The notes under the pieces were generated by a model. It was not told the DNA's origin, searched no databases, and saw nothing but the letters and a program-made list of their open reading frames with translations. Position numbers and translations under genes: made by a program. Positions 21,210 to 33,477 of a stretch of 64,000 nucleotides of DNA are shown piece by piece. Each line of letters starts with the position of its first letter. Positions within the stretch are counted from its first letter, which is position 1. Source of the DNA: Lepiota brunneoincarnata (Eukaryota > Basidiomycota > Agaricomycetes > Agaricales > Agaricaceae); NCBI GenBank assembly GCA_023014365.1, contig JAEBUN010000005.1, positions 1,984,001-2,048,000 on the forward strand, read 5' to 3'.

Positions 21210-24200
21210 ATGAAACGGGCCTTGAAACAGGGAGCCTCACCGACAAAGAAGCCACGACGCGATGCCAATGACAGTCTAAAGCACAAACAAGCCGAATGGC
21301 CACAATATTTCGACTCGGTGCGCCAACCCTATAACCCACCTCTGGCTGAACTGAATCAGATTTAGTTGTTTGCGGTGTGTACGCTTGAGCCTCCAATATT
21401 GTTCTCTCAATATCCCTCTCTCGCCTCCAGGTCTTTAAGGTAGTTCGGACACCCCCTTTATGCCATCATTGGCCTGACTTATTTAAGGCCTTGAACACTG
21501 TCCTAGCATTCGTCTCTTCCAAGAAACAGCTTGCGACGACATTTGATACCATTAGGTCATCGGTCGAACGCCTTCTTAAACGGCAAGTCGATGTGCTCTG
21601 CCTATTTTCGCTGTCATAAACGCCATTGACCCAGGCCACTCGAACTTAATGCCGTCGCGGAAATTAAGTTTGTGTTTCCTCCTAGCCCATAAAGCCCATT
21701 CTATTTACCCGAAAGACCAGGACTCTTTTGCCGGACCTTGTCAGATTTTCGTACATTCCGAGGGCTGAGCTCAAAGTGAATGAGCACGTAGATAAAGGAA
21801 GCGGGCACAGGGCTAAGTCTCCTGATTTTGTCATTCCCTCCTCAAGTAAAACATCTTGGGAAGAAGAGGGGGGACACGTCCTTGTGCTTGAGTTCTTCGA
21901 CAATCTTAAAGGCAAGAAATCACGAAATACCGGGTAAATACATTCATCAATGTTCTTTCTTCCACTGACAATGGCAAACGCTCAGCTTCAGCTATCAGCA
22001 ACCCCCTTTGATGGCCCCCGTGGCCATGAAAAAGCTCATAGAAACCAGGAATGACATCTTCAAGCAAGCAGTAAACGAGTAAATCCCTTTATTATCCTGC
22101 CCTGGTAAATGTCGAGATTGTTCTCTAGCCTTATTCTCGCAACAGCAGAGGACGGTGATCCCGTTCAATTACTCCGTGAAGCTGCATGCGAACATATACC
22201 GATCAATCCATCCGTACAATCATCCACAACTTCCAAGAATGAAGACCCCGCCCACGTTATTCCCGGGCCCAACTCGCGGCCCTCTGTCGACGAACTGATC
22301 CAAGATCTGATGAAACAAGAGTGGTACAGGGAACAGATCGTTTTCCACAAAACAGTAGAAGCCCGAAGATCACAAACTGGTGCGTTTTTTGCGCTCAGAA
22401 CCCTCCGAGTGGTACTCACAACGACAAGGCGAAATGAGCCCCTTACTCTCTCTGAACATTCTACAAGCCCTCGCGGATGCGAAGAAGATTAGGTCCTTTT
22501 ATACACACCAATCCTCAGCGATACAAGCCCTCATCAGTGGAAAGCATGTGGTAGTTTCCACCAGCACTGCATCGGGCAAAAGCCTAATCTATCAGGTTGG
22601 GCTCTCAATAATTTGTACTGTCCATGCGCATTTGTATGAACACCGATTGACTAGGTCCCTATCCTCAAGTTTCTTGAGGATAATCCCAACTCGACGGCGG
22701 TTTGTATATACCCGACAAAGGCGAGTCAAAATACCCCTTCTGACCCCAGCTTCTAAGACTCAAAGTCAAATAGGCACTCGCGCAAGATCAGAAAGCATCT
22801 CTCTCGAAAATAATGCAGAGCTGCCCTGGCCTCGAACAAATGCAGATAGCTACTTATGATGGGGACACTCCGAAGGAGCAACGACTGAGTATAACCCTGT
22901 GTACTCTTTTTTTTTTTTTCCCAGATGGGCTCATTTCATCACCTAGCTATACGCGAAAATGCATCAATTATTTTCACAAATTTTGTCAGTGCCGCTAAGC
23001 TTGTCTATTTGGGTGATCCTGACCTTCAAAGGACACGATACATGCATCAATTCTGCCCCATGAAGACGACTGGAGACAGTACGGACCCCAGCCTTTGGAC
23101 CTTTAGATAAAGTCTCATTCGATTGCAGCTTCCTTCGGAACGTCAGGGTAATTCCCGTGCGCCTATCGGCATGTCCAATGGCCCACTGATGCTGCACAGC
23201 TGGTTGTGGTGGACGAACTGCATTACTACTCGGGACTATTCGGAAGGTAAAAGTTCTGCCTATGGCTCACAAAGACGTTCACTGACCGATCATCAGCCAT
23301 GCTGCTCTCATTATGCGGAGGTTCAGGAGAGTTTGTGCCGCTGTCGGAAGTTCGTGCAACTAGAGATTCCTCCATCACACGGGAAGTTCATTGTGGTCAC
23401 TTTGCAGATCGGCACATGCGTTTTGTCTCCTGCACAGCAACTCTTGCCAACCCTAGTGCCCACATGCAAAAAATATTTGGCCTCAACGAGGGTGAGATCA
23501 TGGTCGTTGACATTGACGGTGCCCCTTCGGGGAAGAAGGATTATATTGTCTGGAACCCTCCGTTCATTGACAACATGCAACCTACCTTGGGCCGAAGAGG
23601 GTCGATAACTGAAGCAACTTCGTTAATGCGCTTCCTGATGAAACGAGGAGTTCGTGTTCTTCTGTTCTGTAAAGTAAGTTAAGCTCTCGCCATCCGCTCT
23701 CGTGAATCTCTCTGAATGATTCTCCAGATACGAAAAATCTGTGAGCTTGTGGGTAGAGGCTATGTGATCATGATACACCCTGTCACTGATGCTGAGAAGG
23801 CCATGAAAGCTATCCGTGCCGATCTCAGCAACGAGGGTCGGCTGGATATTTTGGCGAAAGTGAGGCCATATCGAGGAGGTAGTACCCGACTACCCCCGGT
23901 TTCTTGCTCTGACTGACATTCACCTGCCTTCTAGGCTATTCTCAAGAGGTATGGTCCCCAATGGTTATCGATACAGACCTTCACAGAAATGTCTATTTTG
24001 AAAGGACCGTCGCAAGATAGAACATGAAGCTTTTTCCGGAAATCTACTCGGAATTGTTGCAACGAACGCACTTGAGTTGGGTATTGATATCGGTGCACTT
24101 GACGCTGTCATCATGCTTGGATTTCCGATGAATGTCGCCAGTTTCGTGAGTGGTTCTAAGCTATCAAGGAGCACGGCAAGCAGTGGTTGACCGGTGAACC

Positions 24201-26155
24201 GCTTCAGGCCCAACAAGCTGGAAGGGCGGGGCGTCGAGCCCACGACTCACTGGCTGTTCTCGTTGCAGACCCGTTCCCAGTGGATCAATACTACGTCAAT
24301 CGGCCAGAGGAGCTCTTTGACCACGCCATGGAAGATCTTGTCGTTGATTTGGAAAGTCCCGTGATCCTTGAAGGTGGGTGCATCTCATCACGGCCCCCGT
24401 GTGGATGATTATGTATTCTCTCAGCACACCTGCAATGCGCTGGAAATGAGATGCCTATCTGCAGAGAAGACGAAAGGTACTTCGGGCCATTGATGCACAA
24501 GATTTGTGATTCAAAGCTCCGGAAGGACAAGGATGGATGGTGTGTTTGTATGCGCTTTGGATTGTCAGGAACATCGCTTAACTAGGATGATATACAGGTA
24601 TCACAGTCATCCCAATTTCTTGCCATACCCTTCCAGATTCATCTCTATTCGTAAGCACCCTCATGATACCAATGTTCTTCAAATATTGATCTTAATAATA
24701 GGTGGTGCACAAGAAGAAAAATATGCCGTTGTACTCGTGAAGAGTGATGCACCAGATACTATTTTAGAGGAGGTCGAGGTATCGAGGGCGATGTTTGAAG
24801 TCTATGAAGGCGGAGTTGTAAGTCTTGAAAGCTTGTGAGGCTCGCTTGTTCATACCGCAACGCTCCATAGTTTATGCATCAAGGAGTAGCACACATCGTG
24901 GGTGTCTAATCCTTTGGCAAAGCAAGCACTCACTGTTGCCCATAGGTCAAGGAGATCAGCCATGATAGTATGGTGGCGAAGGTTATTAGAGCGGATGTCA
25001 ACTATCATACGTCGCCCCGGTGCGTCTCAACCGCTACCCGTTCTTACTTCCCACTCACAAGACCTTGAAATAGGGACTTCACGTTCGTAATCATTTTACG
25101 TGTACTTTGGTGTTCCCTTATATTTCGGGCAGAAACATCGATGCCATTCGGACTACTCGCATCAGAGCCATTAACCAGCATCGAGCGTTTTATGGCAGTA
25201 AGATAAAACATCTGGATTTCCCGTTTTATTCTGAAATTTCTCCAGTTGTGAACGTTGAAGTGAAAGTGTTCGGTGGGTACTATTTGTTGTCGCAATAAAA
25301 AAACTAAATCAACCTTAAATTTCGAAGGGTTCTTCAAGATCAGGTCGGTCTCTTAGCCTTTATTCCTTCCTCGTGTTAAACGACCGTAGGAACAAGATGA
25401 TATTGGATTCTATTGAGATCGATACACCGCCCTACGTATGCGACACGACAGGGCTCTGGATTGACCTCCCGCTTCCCATCCTTGAACTGCTACGTTCGAA
25501 GGGGTTTAACCTTGCAGAAGCAATTCATGCAGCACAACATGCCTTCCTCAACCAGTTCCCGTTGTCCGAGGATCTCAAAACCGAGTGTAAAGCGGCAGAA
25601 AAAGAGTACAGGGTAACGGAGTCGCGGCGGAAGCGACCTGCAAGGTGAGTGTCCTAGCATTCCCTTATGGACTCTGTCTAACTCCCTCATCAGGCTCATC
25701 TTCTATGATGCCATAGGCAAAGGGGGTGGGGTGGCGGCAAAAGCATTTGACTATGGTATATACAATTTCAGTGGACAGTTATGCGAGTTGTTAGATTTTT
25801 TTCGCAGCGCGGGAAACTTTGAACAAAGCTCATCTCGCAATCGAGAGTTGTCTTTGTCAGGACGGATGTACGAGATGTATGTGGACACATCTTCATTTTT
25901 TACGGCTAACTGATTACATGCCCACAAAATCCAGGTGTTCAAAGCGCCACATGCAAAGAGGCCAATCAAGTCTCTTCAAAAATCGGGGGTGGTATCATCA
26001 CAAAGAGTATCCTTGGTCTACCCATCGACCCAGCGACAATACCATATCAGGAAGGGCAGCAGATTCAAGTGCCAGATACAATAATCGAGGCGCCTACGGT
26101 CTATGAACGGGACAACGTAGAGCTAGAGGTGGAGGAAGGAGACAGATTACATTAG
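21210..26155 (+). CDS. HRQ1: ATP-dependent 3'-5' DNA helicase Hrq1 (RecQ4-like)
   Basis: Fungal RecQ4-type superfamily-2 helicase acting in DNA crosslink repair and telomere maintenance. The N-terminus starts MKRALKQGASPTKK with a basic nuclear-signal-like patch. After an intron it continues WPDLFKALNTVLAFVSS and LLPDLVRFSYIPRAEL. Helicase motifs: SFYTHQSSAIQAL (Q-like), VVSTSTASGKSLIYQ (Walker A), IYPTKALAQDQKA (Ia), VVDELHYYSGLFG (DExH), VSCTATLANP (III), NALELGIDIGALDAVI (V) and QAGRAGRRAHDSL (VI). The C-terminal region has the DUF1998-type cysteine set ESCLCQDGCTRC followed by another Cys pair, ending at TAG 26153. About fifteen introns occur; the one at 22721-22773 has a GC donor (GCGAGT). 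Exon 1 crosses the inverted-repeat boundary at 21301. Confidence 0.9.
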
Positions 26156-26199
26156 CCTTCAGCATATAGTCCCTAAGTAGTTAGCCATCAATGAGGTCT

Positions 26200-29100
26200 C
26201 TAGGCCAGGGGATCGAAATCTCCCCAGTCGTTCTGGGATTGCTTCTTCGGTGTGTTCCAAGACGTTTGGGCTGGGCGCGAGGGCGCGAGGATGCCTGCCA
26301 TGGCGGGTGGCGGAACTTGTGAGGGGGTCGGCAGGAGTGTAGCTGCGGGTTGCAAGGGCTGGAACATTGGCTGTAATCCAGGCTGAGAAACAAACGATGA
26401 GATAGTTGGTGACGAAGGTGGCAATGAGATGTTATAGTTCGGCTTGGGTGGTTGGGCCTTCTGTTGCTGTAGTTGAGATATCGGGGGTGTATGCGGTTTT
26501 GGCAGAATCGAAGGGGTGGAGATCGTTGGTTGTTTAGGGATTGAGCCGAATGAGTCTCGGGATGGGCTCATCTGTTTCTTTGGCACGGTGCTCAGACTTA
26601 CAGCTATTGATGAGCTCAGCTTGGAGGGTTGATGTTGGAATGAGTTCAGTCGTGATAGGTTGGGGGATGGCGTTGTCGCTGCAGACGAGGTTGACGAACG
26701 AGGTAGTTGAGGTGTTGACTGGGTAGGAGCCTGCAAGATCATCGGTCAGGGGTTTGGCGCAGGGGCAGAAAAGGGGCATACATCATCGTTGAATATGCTC
26801 CCCCAAATATCGTCATCCCACGAAGGACTGGAATTGCTCGTATTATCAGCTTTAAGCAGGTTCGAATTCCCAGCTAGCCCTCCAACCAGACTCTCGAAGT
26901 CGACAGTGACTGGAGGCATCATTCCAGCAGTTCCATTGAGCGCGGTGGCGGACCGGTCCTCAATGCGTTGCGAATCACGGAGGAACTGGTCGTGCTCTCT
27001 CTCGACTCTCTCTCCGAGTTTCTTGATAACCCTCATGAAGCGTTGGAATTGTTCGACGTTCAATACTGACGGGACTACTTCAAATGCCCGAGCGGAAGGG
27101 ATGTTAACGTAGAACTTACGTGGTCCCATTGACATTGCCCACAACTGAGGAAGGACGAGTGTTGCAACCGCTTCTCGGTCAACCCTGAACCCCATAGCTT
27201 CGTGTACGGACAGCGTGGCCATCTTTATATCTCGGGCTTGAGAACCATCATGACAAAGAATGAAATTAGCGCACCATCACAGCAGGTTCTTTTGTACGTA
27301 TCTTGGCTAGCAGTGGGACCAACTTCTGTGTTAGGCTGGACTAAAACCAGAGTTGAAGATCAGCAGTGTAGGTGTCAGGATACCACCGCTGTTGCTCACT
27401 GTGTCTAGAGTTTGTACCATAGTCAGGAGCGTGACCAATGTTGCCACTTTGACAGTCAGAATTTTGGTTTTTGAGAAAACGTACTTTTAGGGACTATGAC
27501 TGAGCCGTGAATCTCCACTCAAACAAAGCAGAGTACGTACGGCTACACGAGGGAATAGTACACCCTGAACTTCAGCATAGTCTATTGTTTCACACAGACC
27601 AGGCACGACCTTCAGCGCACGCTCTTGGATCTGGACACAAAAGGTCAGAGAGAGAAAGAACGGTTCAATCAGCCATGAGGGTCCCTACTGCTGCATGCTC
27701 GGACTCAAATGCGTTATAAACAAGTGGTAGCACCTCTAATTCGGTGGTTAGCCATATGGCATGATGTATCGCAGACACGCACGTTCTCGGAACACATTCT
27801 TTTCGGTCTTTTCTTGTAACAGGTGTAAATTATTCAACAGAGTTAGCATATTTTGCGGAGGTTCCTTGACCGCAAAGAGAGGCCTGAGACTTGGCAAGAC
27901 CAGGGTCGCAAACTGGGTAGATGTCAGGACGTTCGAGATCGCGAAGACGTTGGGGAGGATGTAGGGTAGCAGGTGGGTGTCCTTCATCTGCGCAGCGAAC
28001 ATCAGCGATGTGATTTCCTAGGGCGTACAGACGTATGTGGCGAACCTCTTCGAGAAGGGAAGGTAAAATCTTCCGTGATCTCAGTCCCTCAGAAAAGCGG
28101 TCCAGGACGCTTGTCAGGCCTTTCATGAACGAAATCTTCTCTTCACGGGTCTTGGCCGTAAAATTACTTCTATCCAAGAAGTTAAGAGTTGAGACAGGAA
28201 GCGACGAGAAGAATGAGTGAGAAGGGATCGTAGACGGGGTTGGCCGTGATGTTGCACGGCGAGTTATCAACGACCGTAACAGGGCTAGAGTGAAAGAAAC
28301 GTCATTAGAGAGACTCAACGACCAAATAAGACGAGAACTTACATTGCAAGTCCTTATCCAATCTGTCTAGCCCTGGTACAGGTTTCCCCGCATTCTCTCG
28401 CAAACCACCTAAACCACTATGATTTTTGAACGGTGTGGATCCCTTACAATGAACAGCATAAACGAGACATCCAAGAGAGTACATGTCAGATGCTGTCAGA
28501 AGCTGTTCATCCAATGCATATTCGGGGGCTTTGACCCTACATTAGCCGCTAGCGGCTCCAAAGAATGCCCCATCAACGTACCCATGTAGTCAAACGACCG
28601 TTGAATATATGAGGGCACTCTTCCATCAAAGGTCGGAAACTCCCAACGTGTAGGTTTTCCATTTGTTAGAAGGGGTATTGTCAGACCCAACCCAGAAATC
28701 TTCCAGTCTCCCTGAAAGAAAAGTCCATCAGCAATCAACTGGGGCAGTGGAGGGTTATCAAACCCTACAGCAACATTGATAATGACACTCTCCGGGCAGA
28801 TATTACTATGTATCAATTGTGCCGAAGAGTGTAAAAATGATAGACCTTTGCACAGCTGGAGAATACCTTTCTGGAGCTGTTAGCCATGAACACCATATAT
28901 CAGCCCACCATTGCAGTATCACATCGGTTAGAGAGATGGGACTTGCCTCAACCTCGTCCAGCTCAACGAGCGACGCATGTCTCCCAGAGCCAGGAATCGA
29001 CAGCTCCAAAGTAGACAAGATCGGTTCCGTTGCGAAGATGAGCTCGCTTCTTGTTTCTTCCAAGGGCTCGACCATCTCTATTAACCACCCAAGTAAGCAG

Positions 29101-29608
29101 AAGAAAAAGAATAGACATGAGCGATGAGCAATTTGTTCCCGGCGTAGGCTGGAACTGACCCAGAATCGAAGGATGCCTCAGCCGACTCAATGCAGATGCC
29201 TACGTGTTGCTCCGTTAGTTACATACTAACACCTCTCAGAAGGGCAGTTCCGATGGAGAAACACACCTCGGCCTTCAAAACCTCCAATGTCCTGTCCTTG
29301 GCCACAACCCCCAACCTCTCTATCTCTGGACCCCTTTTTTCAAAGCTCCACACAGACACCCGTTTATTCGTTACCTTATGATACCCTGATTGTACTTTCC
29401 ACAGCCCAACGGGGAACGTTGGTGTAAACGTTGCAGCCACAACACCATTATCTGTCGTGCTCGAGGAGGCTCCGGCGGTGGGAACGGGGGAACCTTGGCC
29501 TGGTGTTGTTGGTCTGCTTGAACTCGCGCTTGCACTTGGTGGCTGACCGATGTTGTATGACTGTGCGATGTTGGTGCGCGCGAAGAAGGAGGTTGCTGCT
29601 GCGAGCAT
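26200..29608 (-). CDS. SCYL2: SCY1-like pseudokinase (SCYL2/CVAK104 type)
   Basis: Kinase-like adaptor of clathrin-coated vesicle traffic. The start at 29608 gives MLAAATSFFARTNIAQSYNIG. The N-lobe includes GLWKVQSGYHKVTNKRVSVW. The catalytic loop reads LIHSNICPESVIINV in place of HRDLKPEN, and the DFG position reads WKISGLGL, so catalysis is probably lost, as expected of SCYL proteins. HEAT-like helices follow (LLEEVRHIRLY is a shadow frame; the true frame gives KDTHLLPYILPNVFAIS and LATLVTFLTMVQ). The C-terminal 250 residues are Ser/Pro/Gln-rich and end with the SCYL2-like QNDWGDFDPLA. Length and order match fungal SCYL2 homologues. Confidence 0.85.
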
Positions 29609-29979
29609 GATTGTGCTATACAGAAGGGGAGTTTTTCTGCCAATTGGGAATGTGTGCGAGCTTGTGGGCCCGTCTTGAGTGTCCTTTGTCGACAGTGATG
29701 GGAGCCGTTGATGTCGACGGAGGACATGCACTGTTTAGCGCCTGTGAATCTATTCCAAGAGCTGACTACGTGAACTACGGGAACCTCGAAAACGTCCCTT
29801 CTCGAAAAACGAACTACTGTGCTACAAAAATAAAAATACAAACGAGTGAGTAGTATGCGGAGCCATATAAATAAGCGTTGTGTGCTGAAACAGATAAGCG
29901 GATAAAGGGCCCTATACGGGGTCCGATCCAAATATTATAGTGATTGCTCCGGGGAACGAAAAGCAGATGAAACCCGTCA
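29609..29979. other. SCYL2 promoter region
   Basis: About 370 bp between the SCYL2 start and the 3' end of the arrestin-like gene, both on the minus strand. It should hold the SCYL2 promoter and the upstream terminator. Open frames in it look like shadows without coding signature. Confidence 0.45.
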
Positions 29980-31513
29980 TCAAAAGTTTCTAAGGCTCGC
30001 AGCGAGGCCGATCGCAGGCGTCGGTGTCCCGCCCGTTGAACTCAGCTCCCGATCCAGGATGCCCCAGGAATCCGTAGTGATCCTTAGTACCTCCTCATGG
30101 CTGAAGCTAGGGATATACCCTATCAGGTTTTTCGGAGGTTTCAACAAGACACGCAAAACGTACTGGTTCAAGGTTAGTTAACCGTATCAAATCCATTTCT
30201 GGTTCCAAGCTCACCTGGACTTCCGCAATTGAATCCAGGGTCCACGAGACTTCCCTTCCGGGGTCCCCCGCCCTGATTTCTCCTTTTAAGAGTGCGATAC
30301 CCTCGGCATACTCTCTTGCGTACCGCAACGTGGTGGAAGATACAAGGGTATCTCGCTGGACGATCTCAATTGTACCTTTTCTCCAGACATTGAGCCTTCT
30401 CAACAGCTGGATGTGAATGTTCCTTGTAAGCAGATGTGCCAGCACAGGATTATCCGGAAAAACTAGACTGAGTGTAAACGGTATGTCTTGTCCGGATGCG
30501 TAAGACTGGGGGTGCGGAAGCGATAGCTACGATCATGACAGTATTTTAAGCGGTGGAGCGAGAGCAAACCTGAAGTACCACTCACGAAAACACACCGACT
30601 GAAATTGTCCAATGGGACTGTGCCCCGCTTAGCCTTGCTCTTGCTGAGGACGGGGTAGTGAGGCGTTAATGTCATCGTTTTGACTCGTTCCAGCAGATGT
30701 AAAAATTCATCTGAACCATCCCCGCCGGCCTGCCGCCGTGAGGGACGTGGAATAGAATGCAAGGGTGGCTCGGATGGTGTGGATTTAGGAAGGTAAAGTA
30801 TTCGGATGACTTTTCTGCAGTTCGTGTGAGAGTTGGAAACACGGAGCGAGGGGTGGTACTTACGACTCATTTTTTTTGAGGCCCTTTCCCTTGCGATTCA
30901 TCTGGAATTTGACGGTGTAAAAGATTTCCGAGGCAACGAGCTGGTGGTAAGAGTAATGTGAGGGTGGCAGGATGGTCGTTTGTCCCCCGAACTCTGTCTC
31001 GCGAGGGATCGCAAGAGAGAACGGATGATCTTCTTCGCCCCAAGGGAAAGACCCTGCGTCTGCAGAATCGTAGATCGTTGTGGTGTGTGACACTAGGGTC
31101 GATATCGCATCGTTGGACATTGTGTTCCGCTGGGACATAGTGATCCTGACTCGTCCCTCCAGCTTCAGGGACTGGTTAGCACATGTAAACAGGAGATAAG
31201 AAAAGAGATTAGGTACCGTCATAGTTACGCTCTCGACACGGTCTTGATCTCCGGAGAGCCTGAGTGTTCCCTCTATCTTTCCGTTTAGGCCATAGGAGGG
31301 TGAGTGTAGATTCCAGAGACGAGGACCAAGGTTGATGCGCATATGCTTGGTCTCGAACATCCAGTCGCAGGCAGGACAGCCTGTTATGCGCGGGGGCTCG
31401 ATCTGGAGAAGACACTCTGTACTGGAGACACTAGAAGAGTACATGGGAAGGGGCTGATTTTCGTCGACCTCGTAGGGGGGTGGGGTGTCATCTTCCAAGG
31501 AGATGGTGGGCAT
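29980..31513 (-). CDS. alpha-arrestin-like adaptor with PPxY motif
   Basis: The start at 31513 gives MPTISLEDDTPPPYEVDEN. PPPY at residues 10-13 is a PPxY motif and LPMY a few residues later is the LPxY variant; both bind WW domains of Rsp5-type ubiquitin ligases. An arrestin N-like fold follows, with GKIEGTLRLSGDQDRVESVTM and YHQLVASEIFYTVKFQ. A second half contains PVLAHLLTRNIHIQLLRRLNVW and FSHEEVLRITTDSWGI. It ends at 29980. Four or so introns are present. A role in ubiquitin-dependent membrane-protein trafficking is inferred from family and motifs. It is divergent from the dehydrogenase gene at 31753 across 239 bp. Confidence 0.72.
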
Positions 31514-31752
31514 GTGTGCGGGATGGAAAGAGAGGATAAGGAGAGGGGATACTTATAAACGCGGATGGGTACAAGACACGAGCCATGGCTAGTCCGTGAT
31601 GGCGGTTGTTCGTGCCGAGAGCAGTAGAGTGACCCACCACGAGAGGACAAGGCCAAGAGACGAGAACGGATCAGGGATGGCCGTGAGGGACGGAACAGAG
31701 TAATAAGGAGACAAAGAAAGACCCGTGGGTAAGGGTCTCTCCTCACCGTACC

Positions 31753-33046
31753 ATGCGTCCGACACTCCGTTGCCTTCAGCAGCTGGAGCGTTCAGCTCCT
31801 CGCGCCAGGAGCACCAGCTTCATTGGTCTTGGTCGCATGGGGGCTGAAATGGCATACAATCTCTTTTCAAAGCAGTACACAAAGTCTCAGGACTCTCAAT
31901 TCGTCATCTGTGATGTCTTGCCCCAGAGTGCTATAGCCTTCCGCGACAACTTCAGAGGCCATTTCCCTGGAGCCAAGGTGGAGATTGTCGATACTCCTGT
32001 CAAGTGAGCTCATCCATACCACTACCACTACCATCTCGTCCATCCATTCATGTGCTACTTAGGGCTACTTTGGCTTCCAAAACCATCATCACGATGCTAC
32101 CGTCGTCCCCTCACGTCAACCAAGTCTATTCGGAGATAATCATCCCAACTCTGCAAAGGTTGCCTCCTGAAGACGTCACTCAAACACTTTGCATCGACTC
32201 AACCACCCTTGACGTTGATATCGCTCGTAAGGTTGCAGTTCAAGTTAACGGCACTGGTGCGCAGATGGTCGATGCTCCCGTATCTGGCGGTAAGCCCACT
32301 TACCTCCTTTTTTTTATGCAATTGATCTCGCTCAAGGCAGGCACCCTCGGGTCTTCTAGGCGTGGCTGGAGCTAAAGCTGGCACCTTGTCTTTCCTGGTG
32401 GGCGGTGCAGACCACTCGTTCAAACTCTCCCAACCGATCCTAGCCCTGATGGGTCAACGCATCATCCACTGTGGTCCATCTGGAGCCGGTTTAGGAGCCA
32501 AGATCTGTAACAATGTTAGCTATCACTTGCTGTCTTATTCATTAGATTGACTTCTTTCTTTTGTTTTCCCCCCCCCTCTCCAAAGCTTGTTTTAGGCGTT
32601 CAACAGATCGTAGTTGCAGAGGCCATGCTTTTGGGCCAGAAATTAGGCCTGGATCCAGCAGTTCTAGCCGCAGTTATCAACAGTAGCACTGGAGGCTGTT
32701 GGGCATCGTCTGTAAACAACCCTGTGCCGGGTGCCCTTCCAGACAAGTCTCCGCCGTGTGAGAGAGATTTCCAGGGAGGTTTCGTTACTGCACTCATGCT
32801 CAAGGTACGGCCCGCGTTCCATCCGTGTCACAAAGTTTCTTTTTTTCTTTTCCTTTTTTGACACATTCAACACAGGACATGAGTCTGGCGACGCACATTG
32901 CAAACAAGCACAACAGCCCAATACCCCTCGGCCAGGCTGCGGAGACGTTGTACGCAAAGTCCATTCAGGATCAGCCCGAACTTGCAACAAGAGATTTCTC
33001 TTCTGTGTATAAATATCTCGGGACTAGAACACAGGGTAGCAACTAA
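31753..33046 (+). CDS. 3-hydroxyisobutyrate dehydrogenase, mitochondrial
   Basis: NAD-dependent enzyme of valine catabolism, oxidising 3-hydroxyisobutyrate to methylmalonate semialdehyde. The start at 31753 is followed by an Arg-rich presequence (MRPTLRCLQQLERSAPRARS). The Rossmann motif is FIGLGRMGAEMAYNLF. The substrate-binding signature is MVDAPVSGGVAGAKAGTLSF, the catalytic lysine lies in GAGLGAKICNN, and the C-terminal helical domain contains LGVQQIVVAEAMLLGQKLGL and GGFVTALMLKDMSLA. It ends at TAA 33044. Introns lie near 32005-32061, 32290-32360, 32515-32586 and 32804-32875. Length fits the family. Confidence 0.92.
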
Positions 33047-33477
33047 CGACGCAGTGAGCCCATATCTGGTTGCGGGGTAGCTTTACGTTCCGTGTTGAGA
33101 GGCTCACATTCATTTATTCCGGCCTCGTGGCGATCTGGGACCCCAGAAAGAAAACAAAGGAAAAAAAAAAGCTATTGCAGAGACTTTATATGATGAGATG
33201 TGTGTGATGGTATGTGCTGTATGAATACCGGGCTGGGTGTGTGCTGTTGAGATGAGTCGGAAAACGACTTTGAGGAGAGGAAAGCCGGCGGATGAGCGCG
33301 GTCGTTCCCAACGCAACATGATGTGGGCGGTCGTTGATCCTTGTCGGGTGCCGCTGTCGTTTGTTAAGACTCAGAGAGACTCCGATTACATAATTAAATC
33401 GAGCGTCTTCCCTTCCCCCTCTCCTCCTTTTATACCCCCCTCCTTCCCTTCTCTCATCCCCCCATCGCCGCTTTCTC
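33047..33477. other. intergenic region, promoter of the SDR gene
   Basis: About 430 bp with no gene visible. A pyrimidine-rich tract at 33405-33475 directly precedes the start codon of the following gene, typical of fungal 5' leaders. Confidence 0.45.

Larger units (their letters stand above)
19586..21301 (-). repeat. right arm of 1.7-kb near-perfect inverted repeat
   Basis: 1,716-bp inverted counterpart of 13618-15332. The outer boundary (21301) lies inside exon 1 of the intact HRQ1 gene, and the inner boundary (19586) lies just inside the 3' end of the membrane-protein gene. Since HRQ1 is intact only here, this arm is probably the donor and the left arm the copy. The spacer between the arms (15333-19585, 4,253 bp) contains only SPT16 and its flanks. 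Confidence 0.95.

Noticed and set aside
13618..21301. Inverted repeat as the terminal repeats of a DNA transposon
   Set aside because: The arms contain ordinary spliced host genes and a truncated HRQ1 exon, and the loop is SPT16. I see no transposase and no target-site duplication at the outer junctions.
26851..26880. tRNA B-box-like GGTTCGAATTCC
   Set aside because: It lies within the SCYL2 coding exon. No matching acceptor stem or A box is present.
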